Positions 1 to 8,137 of a stretch of DNA of 64,000 bases are shown here, one piece after another; the stretch's first letter is position 1; each line of letters starts with the position of its first letter. The notes under the pieces are model-generated. The model ran no database searches. It saw nothing but the letters and a program-made list of their open reading frames with translations, and was not told the DNA's origin. Source of the DNA: Caulobacter sp. UNC358MFTsu5.1 (GTDB taxonomy: Bacteria > Pseudomonadota > Alphaproteobacteria > Caulobacterales > Caulobacteraceae); NCBI RefSeq assembly GCF_000712075.1, contig NZ_JONW01000013.1:1-64000 (forward strand), given 5' to 3'. Made by a program: the position numbers and the translations under genes.

Positions 1-337
1 GGGGTGGACGAGCGGGAAGCGCTCGCCGGTGGTCTTGAGTGACGCCTTCGCGGCGGTCCTGGGCAGGTTCTTCTGTGAAGACGAAACCCAGGCGGCGGGG
101 GATCGGCGGACGCAACAGGCCTGGGCTGAAATCGCCCAGGCGGTCCGGGGTGCGGCCAGCACCCCGCCCGTCGGGGGCCTCTCTCGGAGCGGGTTAAAAA
201 TCCGCGATCCGAAGGCTTCCGGATAACGGTTCCGCGCGAAGCGCCTGACTTCGTCGAAACGGTAACAACATCAAAGCTACTCCGGGCGAGGCCCGGGCGC
301 TTCGCACCCTTCCCATCACCCGCCGGGCTTCCCGGCC
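1..337. repeat. Long intergenic repeat, copy L1 (inverted relative to 21919-22267)
   Basis: This gene-free stretch matches, in inverted orientation, the region at 21919-22267. The best conserved part runs from about 119 to 337, and a shorter match near 1-19 suggests the element reaches or crosses the window start. It contains strong hairpins: CCTGGGC/GCCCAGG at 120-140, GGGGTGC/GCACCCC at 147-165, and CCGGGC/GCCCGG near 282-296. The second hairpin has a different stem sequence in the other copy but still pairs, which argues for selection on structure. A 65-codon reading frame at 29-226 crosses the repeat, but the differences between copies follow the hairpins rather than codons, so I do not call it a gene. 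The right end joins a short palindromic element at 338-414. Confidence 0.75.
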
Positions 338-414
338 GGGGACATGCGCTCGCGCGTGTCCCCATCAGAAAGCGCCGAGCCAAGACTTGGGGACACGCCC
401 AAGGGCATGTCCCC
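338..414. repeat. Short palindromic intergenic repeat, copy A
   Basis: The element has two near-palindromic arms, each bounded by GGGGACA and TGTCCCC, separated by about 25 bp of less conserved sequence. The second arm is close to the reverse complement of the first, so the whole unit could fold as one long hairpin or two short ones. Related copies lie at 18127-18205, 21841-21918 and 22425-22501. This copy sits directly against long repeat L1 and 25 bp beyond the stop codon of the GNAT gene. The organisation resembles REP/BIME elements. Confidence 0.8.
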
Positions 415-439
415 GACCGAAGCAGTCTCGAGGAAACCC

Positions 440-958
440 CTAGAACAGCAACCCGTAGAGCCGGCAATCCCGCCGCTCCCCGTCGCGGTCCACATGGCCC
501 TTCAGATAGCCTTCCTGCTCGAAGCCCAGCTTCTCCAGCACCTTCTCCGCCCGGCTGTCGCCGACATGGGTGCGGGCGATCATCCGCTTCAGGCCCAGGG
601 ACGAGGCGCAGTGGGCCAGCAGGGCGGCGGCGGCCTCGGTGGCGTAGCCCTGGCCCCAGGCGTCGCGCGTGATGATGAAGCCCAGCTCGCCGCGATGGTG
701 CCGCCAGTCCAGGTCGACCAGTTCGCAATAGCCCAGGAACCAGTCGCTCTTGGCGTGGCGGATCGCCCAGTACAGCGCCCGGCGCTCGGCCATTTCGGCG
801 ACCTGGGCGGCGACGGCGGCGGCGACCTCGTCGGGATCCTCGATGGCGGCGCGGTCCCAGTGGGCCATCACCTCCGGATCGCTCATGAACGGGTAGACAA
901 GGGGGGCGTCCTCAAGCGTCAGCGGCGTCAGCCTGAGGCGTTCGGTCTCGAGGATCAT
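440..958 (-). CDS. GNAT-family N-acetyltransferase (RimJ/RimL type)
   Basis: This 172-residue protein begins ILETERLRLTPL, the usual N-terminus of RimJ/RimL-like acetyltransferases that use acetyl-CoA to modify protein or small-molecule amines. The acetyl-CoA pyrophosphate-binding loop is visible at residues 98-106 (RDAWGQGYA). It is followed by the late motif around residues 130-149 (RTHVGDSRAEKVLEKLGF), in which the Asn often found before the Ser is an Asp. The length is that of a single complete domain. It is transcribed away from secG, and its stop lies near the palindromic repeat at 338-414. The substrate cannot be predicted from sequence. Confidence 0.88.
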   Translation of the reverse strand: MILETERLRLTPLTLEDAPLVYPFMSDPEVMAHWDRAAIEDPDEVAAAVAAQVAEMAERRALYWAIRHAKSDWFLGYCELVDLDWRHHRGELGFIITRDAWGQGYATEAAAALLAHCASSLGLKRMIARTHVGDSRAEKVLEKLGFEQEGYLKGHVDRDGERRDCRLYGLLF

Positions 959-1111
959 GCGGCGGAAAGGACCTGATACGGACGTGGGGAATGGTCTTGA
1001 GTGCGGACGGTTCGTCCCCAGCTATGGCGCGGGCTCGTCGCAAGTGATAGAGGGGCCGCTTCGTTTTTCGCGGCGGATGCGTCCGTCGCCCGGATCGAGA
1101 TCGATTTAGAC

Positions 1112-1642
1112 ATGCTCATCGGCGTTCTGCTGGCCATCAACATTATCGTTTGCGTCGTCCTGATCGGCGTGGTGCTGATGCAGCGCTCCGAAGGGGGCGC
1201 CCTAGGCATGGGCGGCGGCGGCGGCGGTTTCATGACCGCCCGCGGCGCCGGCGACCTGCTGACCCGCACGACCTGGATCCTGTTCTCGATCTTCCTGATC
1301 ATCAGCATCGTGCTGACCGTCCTGACGGGTCGCCAGGGCTCGACCAATTCCGTGGTCGACCGACTGAAGCTCGACGGCCTGGACAGCAAGACCCTGAACG
1401 CCGCGCCGTTGCCGGCTGGTCCGACCGCCCCGGCCCCGACCACGACCATTCCGGTCCCCTCGGCTCCGACCGCCGCCGGCCCGGCCACGATCCAGGCCCC
1501 GGCCCCCCAGATCAGCGCCCCGGCCCCGACCGTCTCGGCGCCCGCTCCGGCCGCCAAGGCTCCGGCCCCCAAGGCGCCGGCCGCCGCGCCGGTTCCGGTG
1601 ATCAGCGCCCCGGCCGCGGCCGACCAGAAGCCGGCCCAGTAA
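1112..1642 (+). CDS. secG: Preprotein translocase subunit SecG
   Basis: SecG is the small accessory subunit of the SecYEG channel in the inner membrane. The 176-residue product has two hydrophobic segments (about 2-24 and 54-73) around the Gly-rich loop QRSEGGALGMGGGGGGF at about 24-40 and the motif RGAGDLLTR, which identify the family. The C-terminal 100 residues are an Ala/Pro-rich tail, common in Caulobacter-type SecG and not part of the core fold. I chose the ATG at 1112 because it places the first membrane helix at the N-terminus. The frame is open further upstream, but that extension has no family features. pyrG follows after 77 bp, a common alphaproteobacterial pairing. Confidence 0.92.
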   Translation: MLIGVLLAINIIVCVVLIGVVLMQRSEGGALGMGGGGGGFMTARGAGDLLTRTTWILFSIFLIISIVLTVLTGRQGSTNSVVDRLKLDGLDSKTLNAAPLPAGPTAPAPTTTIPVPSAPTAAGPATIQAPAPQISAPAPTVSAPAPAAKAPAPKAPAAAPVPVISAPAAADQKPAQ

Positions 1643-1719
1643 GGGCCGGCGGCATTTTACTGTTGATGAACGCCGGTCTTTTCCCCGGCGAGGACGAATC
1701 ACGGCTAATCTGATCGCCC

Positions 1720-3372
1720 ATGACCCGGTACATCTTCATCACCGGCGGCGTGGTTTCCTCATTGGGAAAAGGCCTCGCCTCCGCGGCGCTCGGAGCGCTT
1801 CTTCAGGCACGCGGCTACAAGGTCCGCCTTCGTAAGCTCGACCCCTATCTCAACGTCGATCCGGGCACGATGAGCCCGTATCAGCACGGCGAGGTCTTCG
1901 TGACCGACGACGGGGCCGAGACCGACCTGGACCTCGGCCACTACGAGCGCTTCACCGGCGTGTCGGCCACCAAGGCCGACAACATCACCACCGGCCAGAT
2001 CTACAAGACGATCATCGAGAAGGAACGCCGCGGCGACTATCTGGGCGCGACCGTCCAGGTGATCCCGCACGTCACCAACGAGATCAAGGACTTCGTCCTG
2101 TCGCCGGCCATGGACGAGACGGGCGAGAAGCCGGTCGACTTCGTGCTGGTCGAGATCGGCGGCACCGTCGGCGACATCGAGGGCCTGCCGTTCTTCGAGG
2201 CCATCCGCCAGCTGCGCCAGGACCTGCCGCGCAATCAGAGCTGCTACGTGCACCTGACCCTGCTGCCGTTCATCAAGACGGCCGGCGAGATGAAGACCAA
2301 GCCGACCCAGCACTCGGTCAAGGAACTGCGCTCGATCGGCATCCAGCCCGACATCCTGCTGTGCCGCTGCGAGCAGGAGATCCCGGTCGAGGAAAAGCGC
2401 AAGATCGCCCAGTTCTGCAACGTGCGCCCCAGCGCCGTGATCCAGGCGATGGACAGCTCGTCGATCTACGCCGTGCCGATCGACTATCACAAGGAAGGCC
2501 TGGACGCCGAGGTGCTGGACGTGTTCGGCATGAGCGACGCGCCCAAGCCGGACCTGTCGCGCTGGGAAGCGATCGACCAGACCGTCAACCACCCCGACGG
2601 CGAAGTGACCATCGCCGTGGTCGGCAAGTACACGGTCCTGAAGGACGCTTATAAGTCCCTCATCGAGGCCCTGCACCACGGCGGCCTGGCCAACAAGGTC
2701 AAGGTCAACCTGGACTGGGTCGAGAGCGAGACCTTCGAGGGCGAGGAGGGCGCGGCCGCCGCGCGGCTCGAGAACGCCCACGCCATCATGGTGCCCGGCG
2801 GCTTCGGCGAGCGGGGCGCGGAGGGCAAGATCCGCGCCGCCCAGTTCGCCCGCGAACGCAAGGTGCCGTACTTCGGCATCTGCTTCGGCATGCAGATGGC
2901 GGTCATCGAGACCCTGCGGAACGTGGCCGGCATCAAGGACGCCTCGTCCAGCGAGTTCGGCCCCACCGAGCGTCCGGTGGTCGGCATTATGACCGAGTGG
3001 ATCAAGGGCAACGAGACCGTCCAGCGGCGCAGCAACGACGATCTGGGCGGCACCATGCGCCTGGGGGCCTACGAGGCCGTCCTGACGGCCGGTTCGAAGG
3101 TCGCCGAGATCTACGGCGGCACCGAGATCAGCGAGCGCCACCGCCACCGCTACGAGGTCAACATCGGCTACGCCCACCTGATGGAGGACGCCGGCCTGAA
3201 ACTGACCGGCCGCTCGCCCAACGGCGTGCTGCCCGAGATCGTCGAGCGCGAGGACCATCCGTGGTTCATCGGGGTGCAATATCACCCCGAACTGAAGAGC
3301 CGTCCGTTCGCCCCGCACCCCCTGTTCGCCAGCTTCATCGCGGCGGCGAAAGAGCAGGGACGACTCGTCTAA
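1720..3372 (+). CDS. pyrG: CTP synthase
   Basis: CTP synthase makes CTP from UTP, ATP and glutamine in the cytosol. The 550-residue protein is full length for the family. The N-terminal synthetase domain starts YIFITGGVVSSLGKG, the nucleotide-binding loop, and continues with the conserved stretch containing VDPGTMSPYQHGEVFV. The C-terminal class I glutamine amidotransferase domain contains the nucleophile motif FGICFGMQ (Cys near residue 388) and the HPE triad motif near residue 521, followed by FAPHPLF. It lies downstream of secG in the same direction. Function is assigned from whole-length family resemblance, and all key motifs are present. Confidence 0.98.
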   Translation: MTRYIFITGGVVSSLGKGLASAALGALLQARGYKVRLRKLDPYLNVDPGTMSPYQHGEVFVTDDGAETDLDLGHYERFTGVSATKADNITTGQIYKTIIEKERRGDYLGATVQVIPHVTNEIKDFVLSPAMDETGEKPVDFVLVEIGGTVGDIEGLPFFEAIRQLRQDLPRNQSCYVHLTLLPFIKTAGEMKTKPTQHSVKELRSIGIQPDILLCRCEQEIPVEEKRKIAQFCNVRPSAVIQAMDSSSIYAVPIDYHKEGLDAEVLDVFGMSDAPKPDLSRWEAIDQTVNHPDGEVTIAVVGKYTVLKDAYKSLIEALHHGGLANKVKVNLDWVESETFEGEEGAAAARLENAHAIMVPGGFGERGAEGKIRAAQFARERKVPYFGICFGMQMAVIETLRNVAGIKDASSSEFGPTERPVVGIMTEWIKGNETVQRRSNDDLGGTMRLGAYEAVLTAGSKVAEIYGGTEISERHRHRYEVNIGYAHLMEDAGLKLTGRSPNGVLPEIVEREDHPWFIGVQYHPELKSRPFAPHPLFASFIAAAKEQGRLV

Positions 3373-3488
3373 CAAGCGCGGTTGCATCTCCGAACAGATT
3401 CGGGCATAAGCGCGCCCTCACGCGGCGGCCTGGGTCTTTCCCGAGTCGCCGCTTCCGATTTTCACGCTCAGCGAGCAGAGTCACTTCG

Positions 3489-3671
3489 ATGGCCGTTCCT
3501 AAAAGAAAAACTTCGCCTTCTCGCCGGAACATGCGCCGGTCGCACCACGCCCTGGGCGCCAACTCCTTCGTCGAGGACAAGGACTCGGGCGAACTGCGCC
3601 GTCCGCACCACGTCGATCTGAAGACCGGCCTGTACAACGGCAAGCAGATCCTGACCCCGAAGGAAGACTAG
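3489..3671 (+). CDS. rpmF: 50S ribosomal protein L32
   Basis: A 60-residue basic protein that starts MAVPKRKTSPSRRNMRRSHH, the signature N-terminus of bacterial L32, and ends with the alphaproteobacterial form NGKQILTPKED. It is a structural component of the large ribosomal subunit. The ATG at 3489 gives the canonical length, although the frame stays open far upstream over the pyrG 3' end. It lacks the Cys pairs of zinc-binding L32 variants, as is usual in this class. A strong intrinsic terminator follows at 3732-3764, so the gene is probably its own transcript or the last of the pyrG unit. Confidence 0.97.
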   Translation: MAVPKRKTSPSRRNMRRSHHALGANSFVEDKDSGELRRPHHVDLKTGLYNGKQILTPKED

Positions 3672-3731
3672 TCCTTCCGGTCAGCCTCGCCCCGGTGAAA
3701 TAGCCGGGGTCGGGCGACAAGACGAAGCCTG

Positions 3732-3764
3732 AAAGGCGGCGGTCCCCGGACCGCCGCCTTTTCG
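3732..3764 (+). terminator. Intrinsic terminator after rpmF
   Basis: A 14-bp inverted repeat (AAAGGCGGCGGTCC and GGACCGCCGCCTTT) with a tiny loop is followed by TTTT and TCGCTTTT. It lies 60 bp past the rpmF stop and before the next gene. Confidence 0.85.
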
Positions 3765-3877
3765 CTTTTCGGCGCAGCTTTCCCCAAGTGGCGCGGCGGC
3801 TCCCATGCTTGGCTGGATGCGGATTTCGACAACGTCGTCGAATAACCGTGTTATCTTGACGGCAGGGAGATTCACCC

Positions 3878-4906
3878 ATGCTCACACGCCGAAACATCGC
3901 GGCGGGACTGGGATTGTCGCTGATGGCCGAGCAGGCCTGGGCTCGATCCTCGACGCCCGCGGCCCTGCTGCAGCCGGCTTCGCTGCAGACCGCGCCGACG
4001 CCGCCGCCGCCCGCGCCGCCGCCCGGCGTGACGCCCCCGGTCGAGGAGGCGCCGCCGATCTTCCTCGACACCGCCCTGGACGCGATCGACCGCATGACGG
4101 TCGAGGTCTTCATCAACGGGCAGGGGCCCTTCGCCTTCGTCGTCGACACGGGGGCCGACCGCAGCGCGCTGTCGACGACCCTGGCGGCGAAGCTGGCTCT
4201 GGAGCGCGGGCCCGACGTGATGCTGCACGGGGTAGGCGGTTCGGCCCTGACGCCCACGGCCAAGGTGCCGCTGATGGTGGCCGGCGATTCCCGCATGAGG
4301 AACGCCGAACTGCCGGTGCTGAGCCCCGAACGCCTGGGCGTGGACGGTCTGTTGGGCGTCGACATGCTGGACGACCGCAACGTCATCATGGATTTCCGCC
4401 GCAAGCGGCTGGAGGTGCGTCGCAGCACCTCGATGACGGCCGCCTATCCCGGTGTGCGTGAGGTCTCGGTGGTCGCCGACGCCCGCTTCGGCCGGTTGGC
4501 GGTGGCCAACGCCCGGGTCAGCGGCGTGCGCTGCGTGGCCTTCATCGACTCCGGCTCCGGCGCCAGCATGGGCAACATGGCTCTGGCCGAGGCGATCAAG
4601 TTGCGGGTGCGCCGCAAGCCCGAACCGTCCATGGCCATCCGCCTGGTCGGCGCGGCGGGCGAGGCGACCGTGGGCGAACTGCGCGTCGTCCGCTCGATCG
4701 AGATGGGCGCCCTGCGGATGACCAACCTGCCGCTGGTGCTGGCCGACCTGCACATCTTCGATATCTGGAACCTCAACAGCCGCCCCGCCGTGCTGCTGGG
4801 GGTCGACGTGCTGAAGATGTTCGCCCGGGTCGAGCTGGACTTCGGCTCCGACCGCGTGAAGTTCCGCCTCGGCAAGGGCTGGACGCCGCCGATCCTCGAG
4901 GCCTGA
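3878..4906 (+). CDS. Exported retropepsin-like aspartic protease family protein
   Basis: This 342-residue protein begins MLTRRNIAAGLGLSLMAEQAWA, which looks like a Tat-type export signal (TRRN followed by a hydrophobic stretch and an AxA-like cleavage region). A Pro-rich linker follows. Two aspartyl-protease-like motifs are visible: VVDTGADRSALS (Asp near residue 90) and FIDSGSGASMG (near residue 224). Paired DTG/DSG motifs in one chain suggest a pepsin-like two-lobed arrangement built from retropepsin-like halves. Related alphaproteobacterial proteins are annotated as aspartyl protease or peptidase A2 family, with few known substrates. It stands alone between the rpmF terminator and eno. Confidence 0.8.
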   Translation: MLTRRNIAAGLGLSLMAEQAWARSSTPAALLQPASLQTAPTPPPPAPPPGVTPPVEEAPPIFLDTALDAIDRMTVEVFINGQGPFAFVVDTGADRSALSTTLAAKLALERGPDVMLHGVGGSALTPTAKVPLMVAGDSRMRNAELPVLSPERLGVDGLLGVDMLDDRNVIMDFRRKRLEVRRSTSMTAAYPGVREVSVVADARFGRLAVANARVSGVRCVAFIDSGSGASMGNMALAEAIKLRVRRKPEPSMAIRLVGAAGEATVGELRVVRSIEMGALRMTNLPLVLADLHIFDIWNLNSRPAVLLGVDVLKMFARVELDFGSDRVKFRLGKGWTPPILEA

Positions 4907-5010
4907 CCCGAACGTTCGTTCCGACGATCTGATCGACGATCCGGCGAGCGCTGGTTGCGGTTCGCGGCCCACGCCGCTAAGGGGAGGCGCCTTTTGAAAG
5001 GGGAGCTCCC

Positions 5011-6291
5011 ATGACCGAGATCGTCGACATCATCGCCCGCGAAATCCTGGACAGCCGCGGCAATCCGACGGTCGAGGTCGATGTCGTCCTGGAAGACGGG
5101 GCCTTCGGCCGCGCCGCCGTGCCGTCGGGCGCCTCGACGGGCGCCCATGAAGCCGTCGAAAAGCGCGACGGCGACAAGTCCCGCTACGGCGGCAAGGGCG
5201 TCAAGGCGGCCGTGGAGGCGGTCAACGGCGAACTGTTCGACGCGCTGTCGGGCGTCGATGCCGAGGACCAGCGCCGCATCGACAATCTGATGATCGAGCT
5301 GGACGGCACGCCCAACAAGAGCCGCCTGGGCGCCAACGCCATCCTCGGCGTCTCGCTGGCCACCGCCAAGGCCGCCGCCGAGTCGGCCGGCCTGCCGCTC
5401 TACAAGTACGTCGGCGGCGTTTCGGCCCGCGTCCTGCCCGTGCCGATGATGAACATCATCAACGGCGGCGCCCACGCCGACAACCCGATCGACATCCAGG
5501 AATTCATGATCCTGCCGACCGGCGCCCCGACCTTCGCCGAGGCCCTGCGGATGGGCGCGGAGATCTTCCACGGCCTGAAGAAGGCCCTGAAGGACGCCGG
5601 CCACAACACCAACGTCGGCGACGAGGGCGGCTTCGCCCCGAACCTCGGCTCGGCCGAAGACGCCCTGGCCTTCATCGTCAAGGCCGGCGAAGCGGCCGGC
5701 TACAAGTCGGGCGAGGACTTCGTTCTGGGCCTGGACGTCGCCGCCACCGAGTTCTTCAAGAACGGCAAGTACGAGCTGGAAGGCGAGGGCAAGAGCCTCG
5801 ACCCGGCCCAGATGGTCGACTACCTGGCCAACCTGGCGAACAAGTTCCCGATCCTGTCGATCGAGGACGGCATGTCGGAAGACGACTTCGAAGGCTGGAA
5901 GCTGCTGACCGACACCCTGGGCAAGAAGGTCCAGCTGGTCGGCGACGACCTGTTCGTCACCAACCCCAAGCGCCTGCAGCTGGGCCTGGACAAGGGCCTG
6001 GCCAACTCGATCCTGATCAAGGTCAACCAGATCGGCACCCTGTCGGAGACCATCGACGCCGTCGACCTGGCCCACCGCAACGCCTACACCAGCGTCATGA
6101 GCCACCGTTCGGGCGAGACCGAGGACTCGACCATCGCCGACCTGGCCGTGGCCCTGAACTGCGGTCAGATCAAGACCGGCTCGCTGGCCCGCTCGGACCG
6201 TCTGGCCAAGTACAACCAGCTGCTGCGCATCGAGGAGGCCCTCGACGACCAGGCCGTCTACGCCGGCCGCGCGGTGCTCAAGGGCCGCTAG
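5011..6291 (+). CDS. eno: Enolase
   Basis: Enolase converts 2-phosphoglycerate to phosphoenolpyruvate in glycolysis and is often part of the RNA degradosome. The 426-residue protein is full length. It begins with IVDIIAREILDSRGNPTVEV, contains the substrate-loop sequence SGASTGAHEA, the metal-ligand region LGLDVAATEF and SIEDGMSEDD, and the C-terminal signature VMSHRSGETEDSTIADLAV. The ATG at 5011 is preceded by GGGGAG. The gene is followed at once by a strong terminator at 6313-6341, so it ends its own transcription unit. Confidence 0.98.
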   Translation: MTEIVDIIAREILDSRGNPTVEVDVVLEDGAFGRAAVPSGASTGAHEAVEKRDGDKSRYGGKGVKAAVEAVNGELFDALSGVDAEDQRRIDNLMIELDGTPNKSRLGANAILGVSLATAKAAAESAGLPLYKYVGGVSARVLPVPMMNIINGGAHADNPIDIQEFMILPTGAPTFAEALRMGAEIFHGLKKALKDAGHNTNVGDEGGFAPNLGSAEDALAFIVKAGEAAGYKSGEDFVLGLDVAATEFFKNGKYELEGEGKSLDPAQMVDYLANLANKFPILSIEDGMSEDDFEGWKLLTDTLGKKVQLVGDDLFVTNPKRLQLGLDKGLANSILIKVNQIGTLSETIDAVDLAHRNAYTSVMSHRSGETEDSTIADLAVALNCGQIKTGSLARSDRLAKYNQLLRIEEALDDQAVYAGRAVLKGR

Positions 6292-6312
6292 TTTTAAGGC
6301 TCCCGGACGACG

Positions 6313-6341
6313 AAAGGCGGCGCTTCCAGCGCCGCCTTTTT
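6313..6341 (+). terminator. Intrinsic terminator after eno
   Basis: A 12-bp stem (AAAGGCGGCGCT with AGCGCCGCCTTT) and a TCC loop are followed by a T tract, 21 bp beyond the eno stop codon. Confidence 0.88.
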
Positions 6342-6645
6342 CGTTTCGGATGTTACGATTCTCGTTCCCGAAGGTCCGGACGCCCGTTTTCGAGGCGCCG
6401 GGCGCCAAAATTCACCAACAATTTTTCTAAAAGCAAAAACGGCGCCTCGCCGCACCGCCGCAAAAAATGGCTCCAAACGGCCGTTCAGATGCTGCGACGC
6501 GGTATCTAGATGCCCTTGAAACCATCTCAAATGAAAGCGTTAGGGAGCTGCTTTCGACATCTTGTCCCGACCTTCGCAAACCCCCCGTTTAGTAAGGCGT
6601 TAAGCATGATCGGGCAGGGTAAACTTCCCCTCCTGGGAATCGCTG
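6342..6645 (+). promoter_or_regulatory. Intergenic region before ftsB with a CtrA-like site
   Basis: This 304-bp gap has no convincing gene. It holds an AT-rich patch flanked by the inverted repeat CGAGGCGCCG/CGGCGCCTCG, a GATTC site (a GANTC CcrM methylation target) at 6357-6361, and TTAG-N7-TTAA at 6589-6603. The last differs by one base from the CtrA consensus TTAA-N7-TTAA known in Caulobacter. Control of ftsB by CtrA is inference only. Confidence 0.35.
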
Positions 6646-6942
6646 ATGTTCGCCCGACTGCAACCTTTCCTGCCGACCGCGGCGCTCCTTCTGCTGATCA
6701 CTTACTTCGTGTTTCACGCCCTGACGGGCGAACGCGGCCTGCTGTCGACGTCGCAGCGCAACGCAGATCTCGCCGCCAAGACGCTGGAGTTGAAGAAGAT
6801 CCGCGCCGAAAGGATGGACCTGGAGGCCCGTGCTCGTCTATTACGCAGCGGCAGTTTGTCGGCGGACCTTCTGGAAGAACGCGCGCGTTCGCTCCTGGGA
6901 TACGCCGACCCCAAGGACTATGTGATCCGCACCCCGCGCTGA
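6646..6942 (+). CDS. ftsB: Septum formation initiator FtsB/DivIC family
   Basis: A 98-residue bitopic protein with a short cytosolic N-terminus, one membrane helix (about residues 8-26) and a periplasmic coiled coil (about 36-66). The conserved end contains ERARSLLGYADPKDYVI, the family hallmark. FtsB-type proteins bridge FtsL and FtsQ in the divisome. Its position between eno and pdhA matches other alphaproteobacteria, where this gene is annotated as a septum formation initiator. The symbol rests on family topology and context rather than close sequence identity to E. coli FtsB. Confidence 0.85.
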   Translation: MFARLQPFLPTAALLLLITYFVFHALTGERGLLSTSQRNADLAAKTLELKKIRAERMDLEARARLLRSGSLSADLLEERARSLLGYADPKDYVIRTPR

Positions 6943-7105
6943 GCGTTTGGTACGGGAACCGGTCCCGCGGCTCTGCCGACGGATCAGGTGAGCCTGGCCC
7001 GTTTCGGGTTTGACAACGGGCGCCCATCTAACGCGGAACCGAAGGTTCATTCGGCGGTGGGCGTTCAGGAGTAGGCCGCGATGAAGATTGGCCAGGGAGA
7101 GTTGA

Positions 7106-8137
7106 ATGGCGCGTACGCGCAAGGGTGAAGCCCCCGCGGGGAAGGGTGATGCCACCGGTGTCAACACCTTCGTCGGCAAGGACGAGCTTCTGAAATTCTA
7201 CCAGGACATGCTGCTGATCCGCCGCTTCGAGGAGCGCGCCGGCCAGCTGTACGGCATGGGCCTGATCGGCGGCTTCTGCCACCTCTACATCGGTCAGGAA
7301 GCCATCGCCGTCGGCATGCAGTCGATCAAGGTCAAGGGCGACCAGATCATCACGGGCTACCGCGACCACGGCCACATGCTGGCCGCGGGCATGGACCCCA
7401 ACGAAGTCATGGCCGAGCTGACCGGCCGCGCGGGCGGTTCGTCGCGCGGCAAGGGCGGCTCGATGCACATGTTCGACATCGAGACCGGCTTCTACGGCGG
7501 CCACGGCATCGTCGGCGCCCAGGTGTCGCTCGGCACCGGCCTGGCGCTGAACAACCACTACCGCGGCAACGGCAATGTGGCCTTCGCCTATTTCGGCGAC
7601 GGCGCGGCCAACCAGGGCCAGGTCTACGAGAGCTTCAACATGGCCCAGCTGTGGAAGCTGCCGGTCGTGTACGTGATCGAGAACAACCAGTACGCCATGG
7701 GCACCAGCGTCGAGCGTTCGGCGTCGGAAACCGCCTTCCACAAGCGCGGCACGTCGTTCCGGATTCCGGGCGAGGAAGTCGACGGCATGGACGTGATCGC
7801 CGTGGCCGAGGCCGGGGCCCGCGCCGCCGAGCACGCCCGTAGCGGCCAGGGTCCGTTCATCCTCGAGATGAAAACCTATCGCTATCGCGGCCACTCGATG
7901 TCCGACCCGGCCAAGTACCGGACGAAGGACGAGGTCGACAACGTCAAGCAGACCCGCGACCCGATCGACCACCTGAAGGAGCGCCTGGCCAAGGCCGGCG
8001 TCACCGAGGACGACCTGAAGGTCGTCGACGCCGAGGTGAAGCGCATCGTGGCCGAGGCGGCCGAATTCGCCCGCACCAGCCCCGAGCCCGATCCTTCCGA
8101 ACTGTACACCGACGTATACCTGGAGGCCGCCCAGTGA
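7106..8137 (+). CDS. pdhA: Pyruvate dehydrogenase E1 component, alpha subunit
   Basis: This 343-residue protein is the thiamine-diphosphate-binding half of the E1 heterotetramer that decarboxylates pyruvate. The ThDP motif is visible as GDGAANQG, running to IENNQYAMGT (about residues 166-197). Also visible are the phosphorylation-loop region YRGHSMSDPAKYR and the N-terminal helix DMLLIRRFEERAGQLYGMG. The ATG at 7106 follows a GGGAGAG ribosome-binding sequence. The stop overlaps the pdhB start by 4 bp (GTGA), so the two subunits are translationally coupled. Confidence 0.97.
   Translation: MARTRKGEAPAGKGDATGVNTFVGKDELLKFYQDMLLIRRFEERAGQLYGMGLIGGFCHLYIGQEAIAVGMQSIKVKGDQIITGYRDHGHMLAAGMDPNEVMAELTGRAGGSSRGKGGSMHMFDIETGFYGGHGIVGAQVSLGTGLALNNHYRGNGNVAFAYFGDGAANQGQVYESFNMAQLWKLPVVYVIENNQYAMGTSVERSASETAFHKRGTSFRIPGEEVDGMDVIAVAEAGARAAEHARSGQGPFILEMKTYRYRGHSMSDPAKYRTKDEVDNVKQTRDPIDHLKERLAKAGVTEDDLKVVDAEVKRIVAEAAEFARTSPEPDPSELYTDVYLEAAQ

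Noticed and set aside
29..226. 65-codon open frame inside repeat L1
   Set aside because: It lies in a repeat whose copies differ at paired hairpin positions rather than at codon positions, has no ribosome-binding site and no family features.
4444..6408. 654-codon antisense frame over eno
   Set aside because: It is a high-GC shadow of the enolase and protease genes. Its translation is low-complexity and its composition follows the sense codons.
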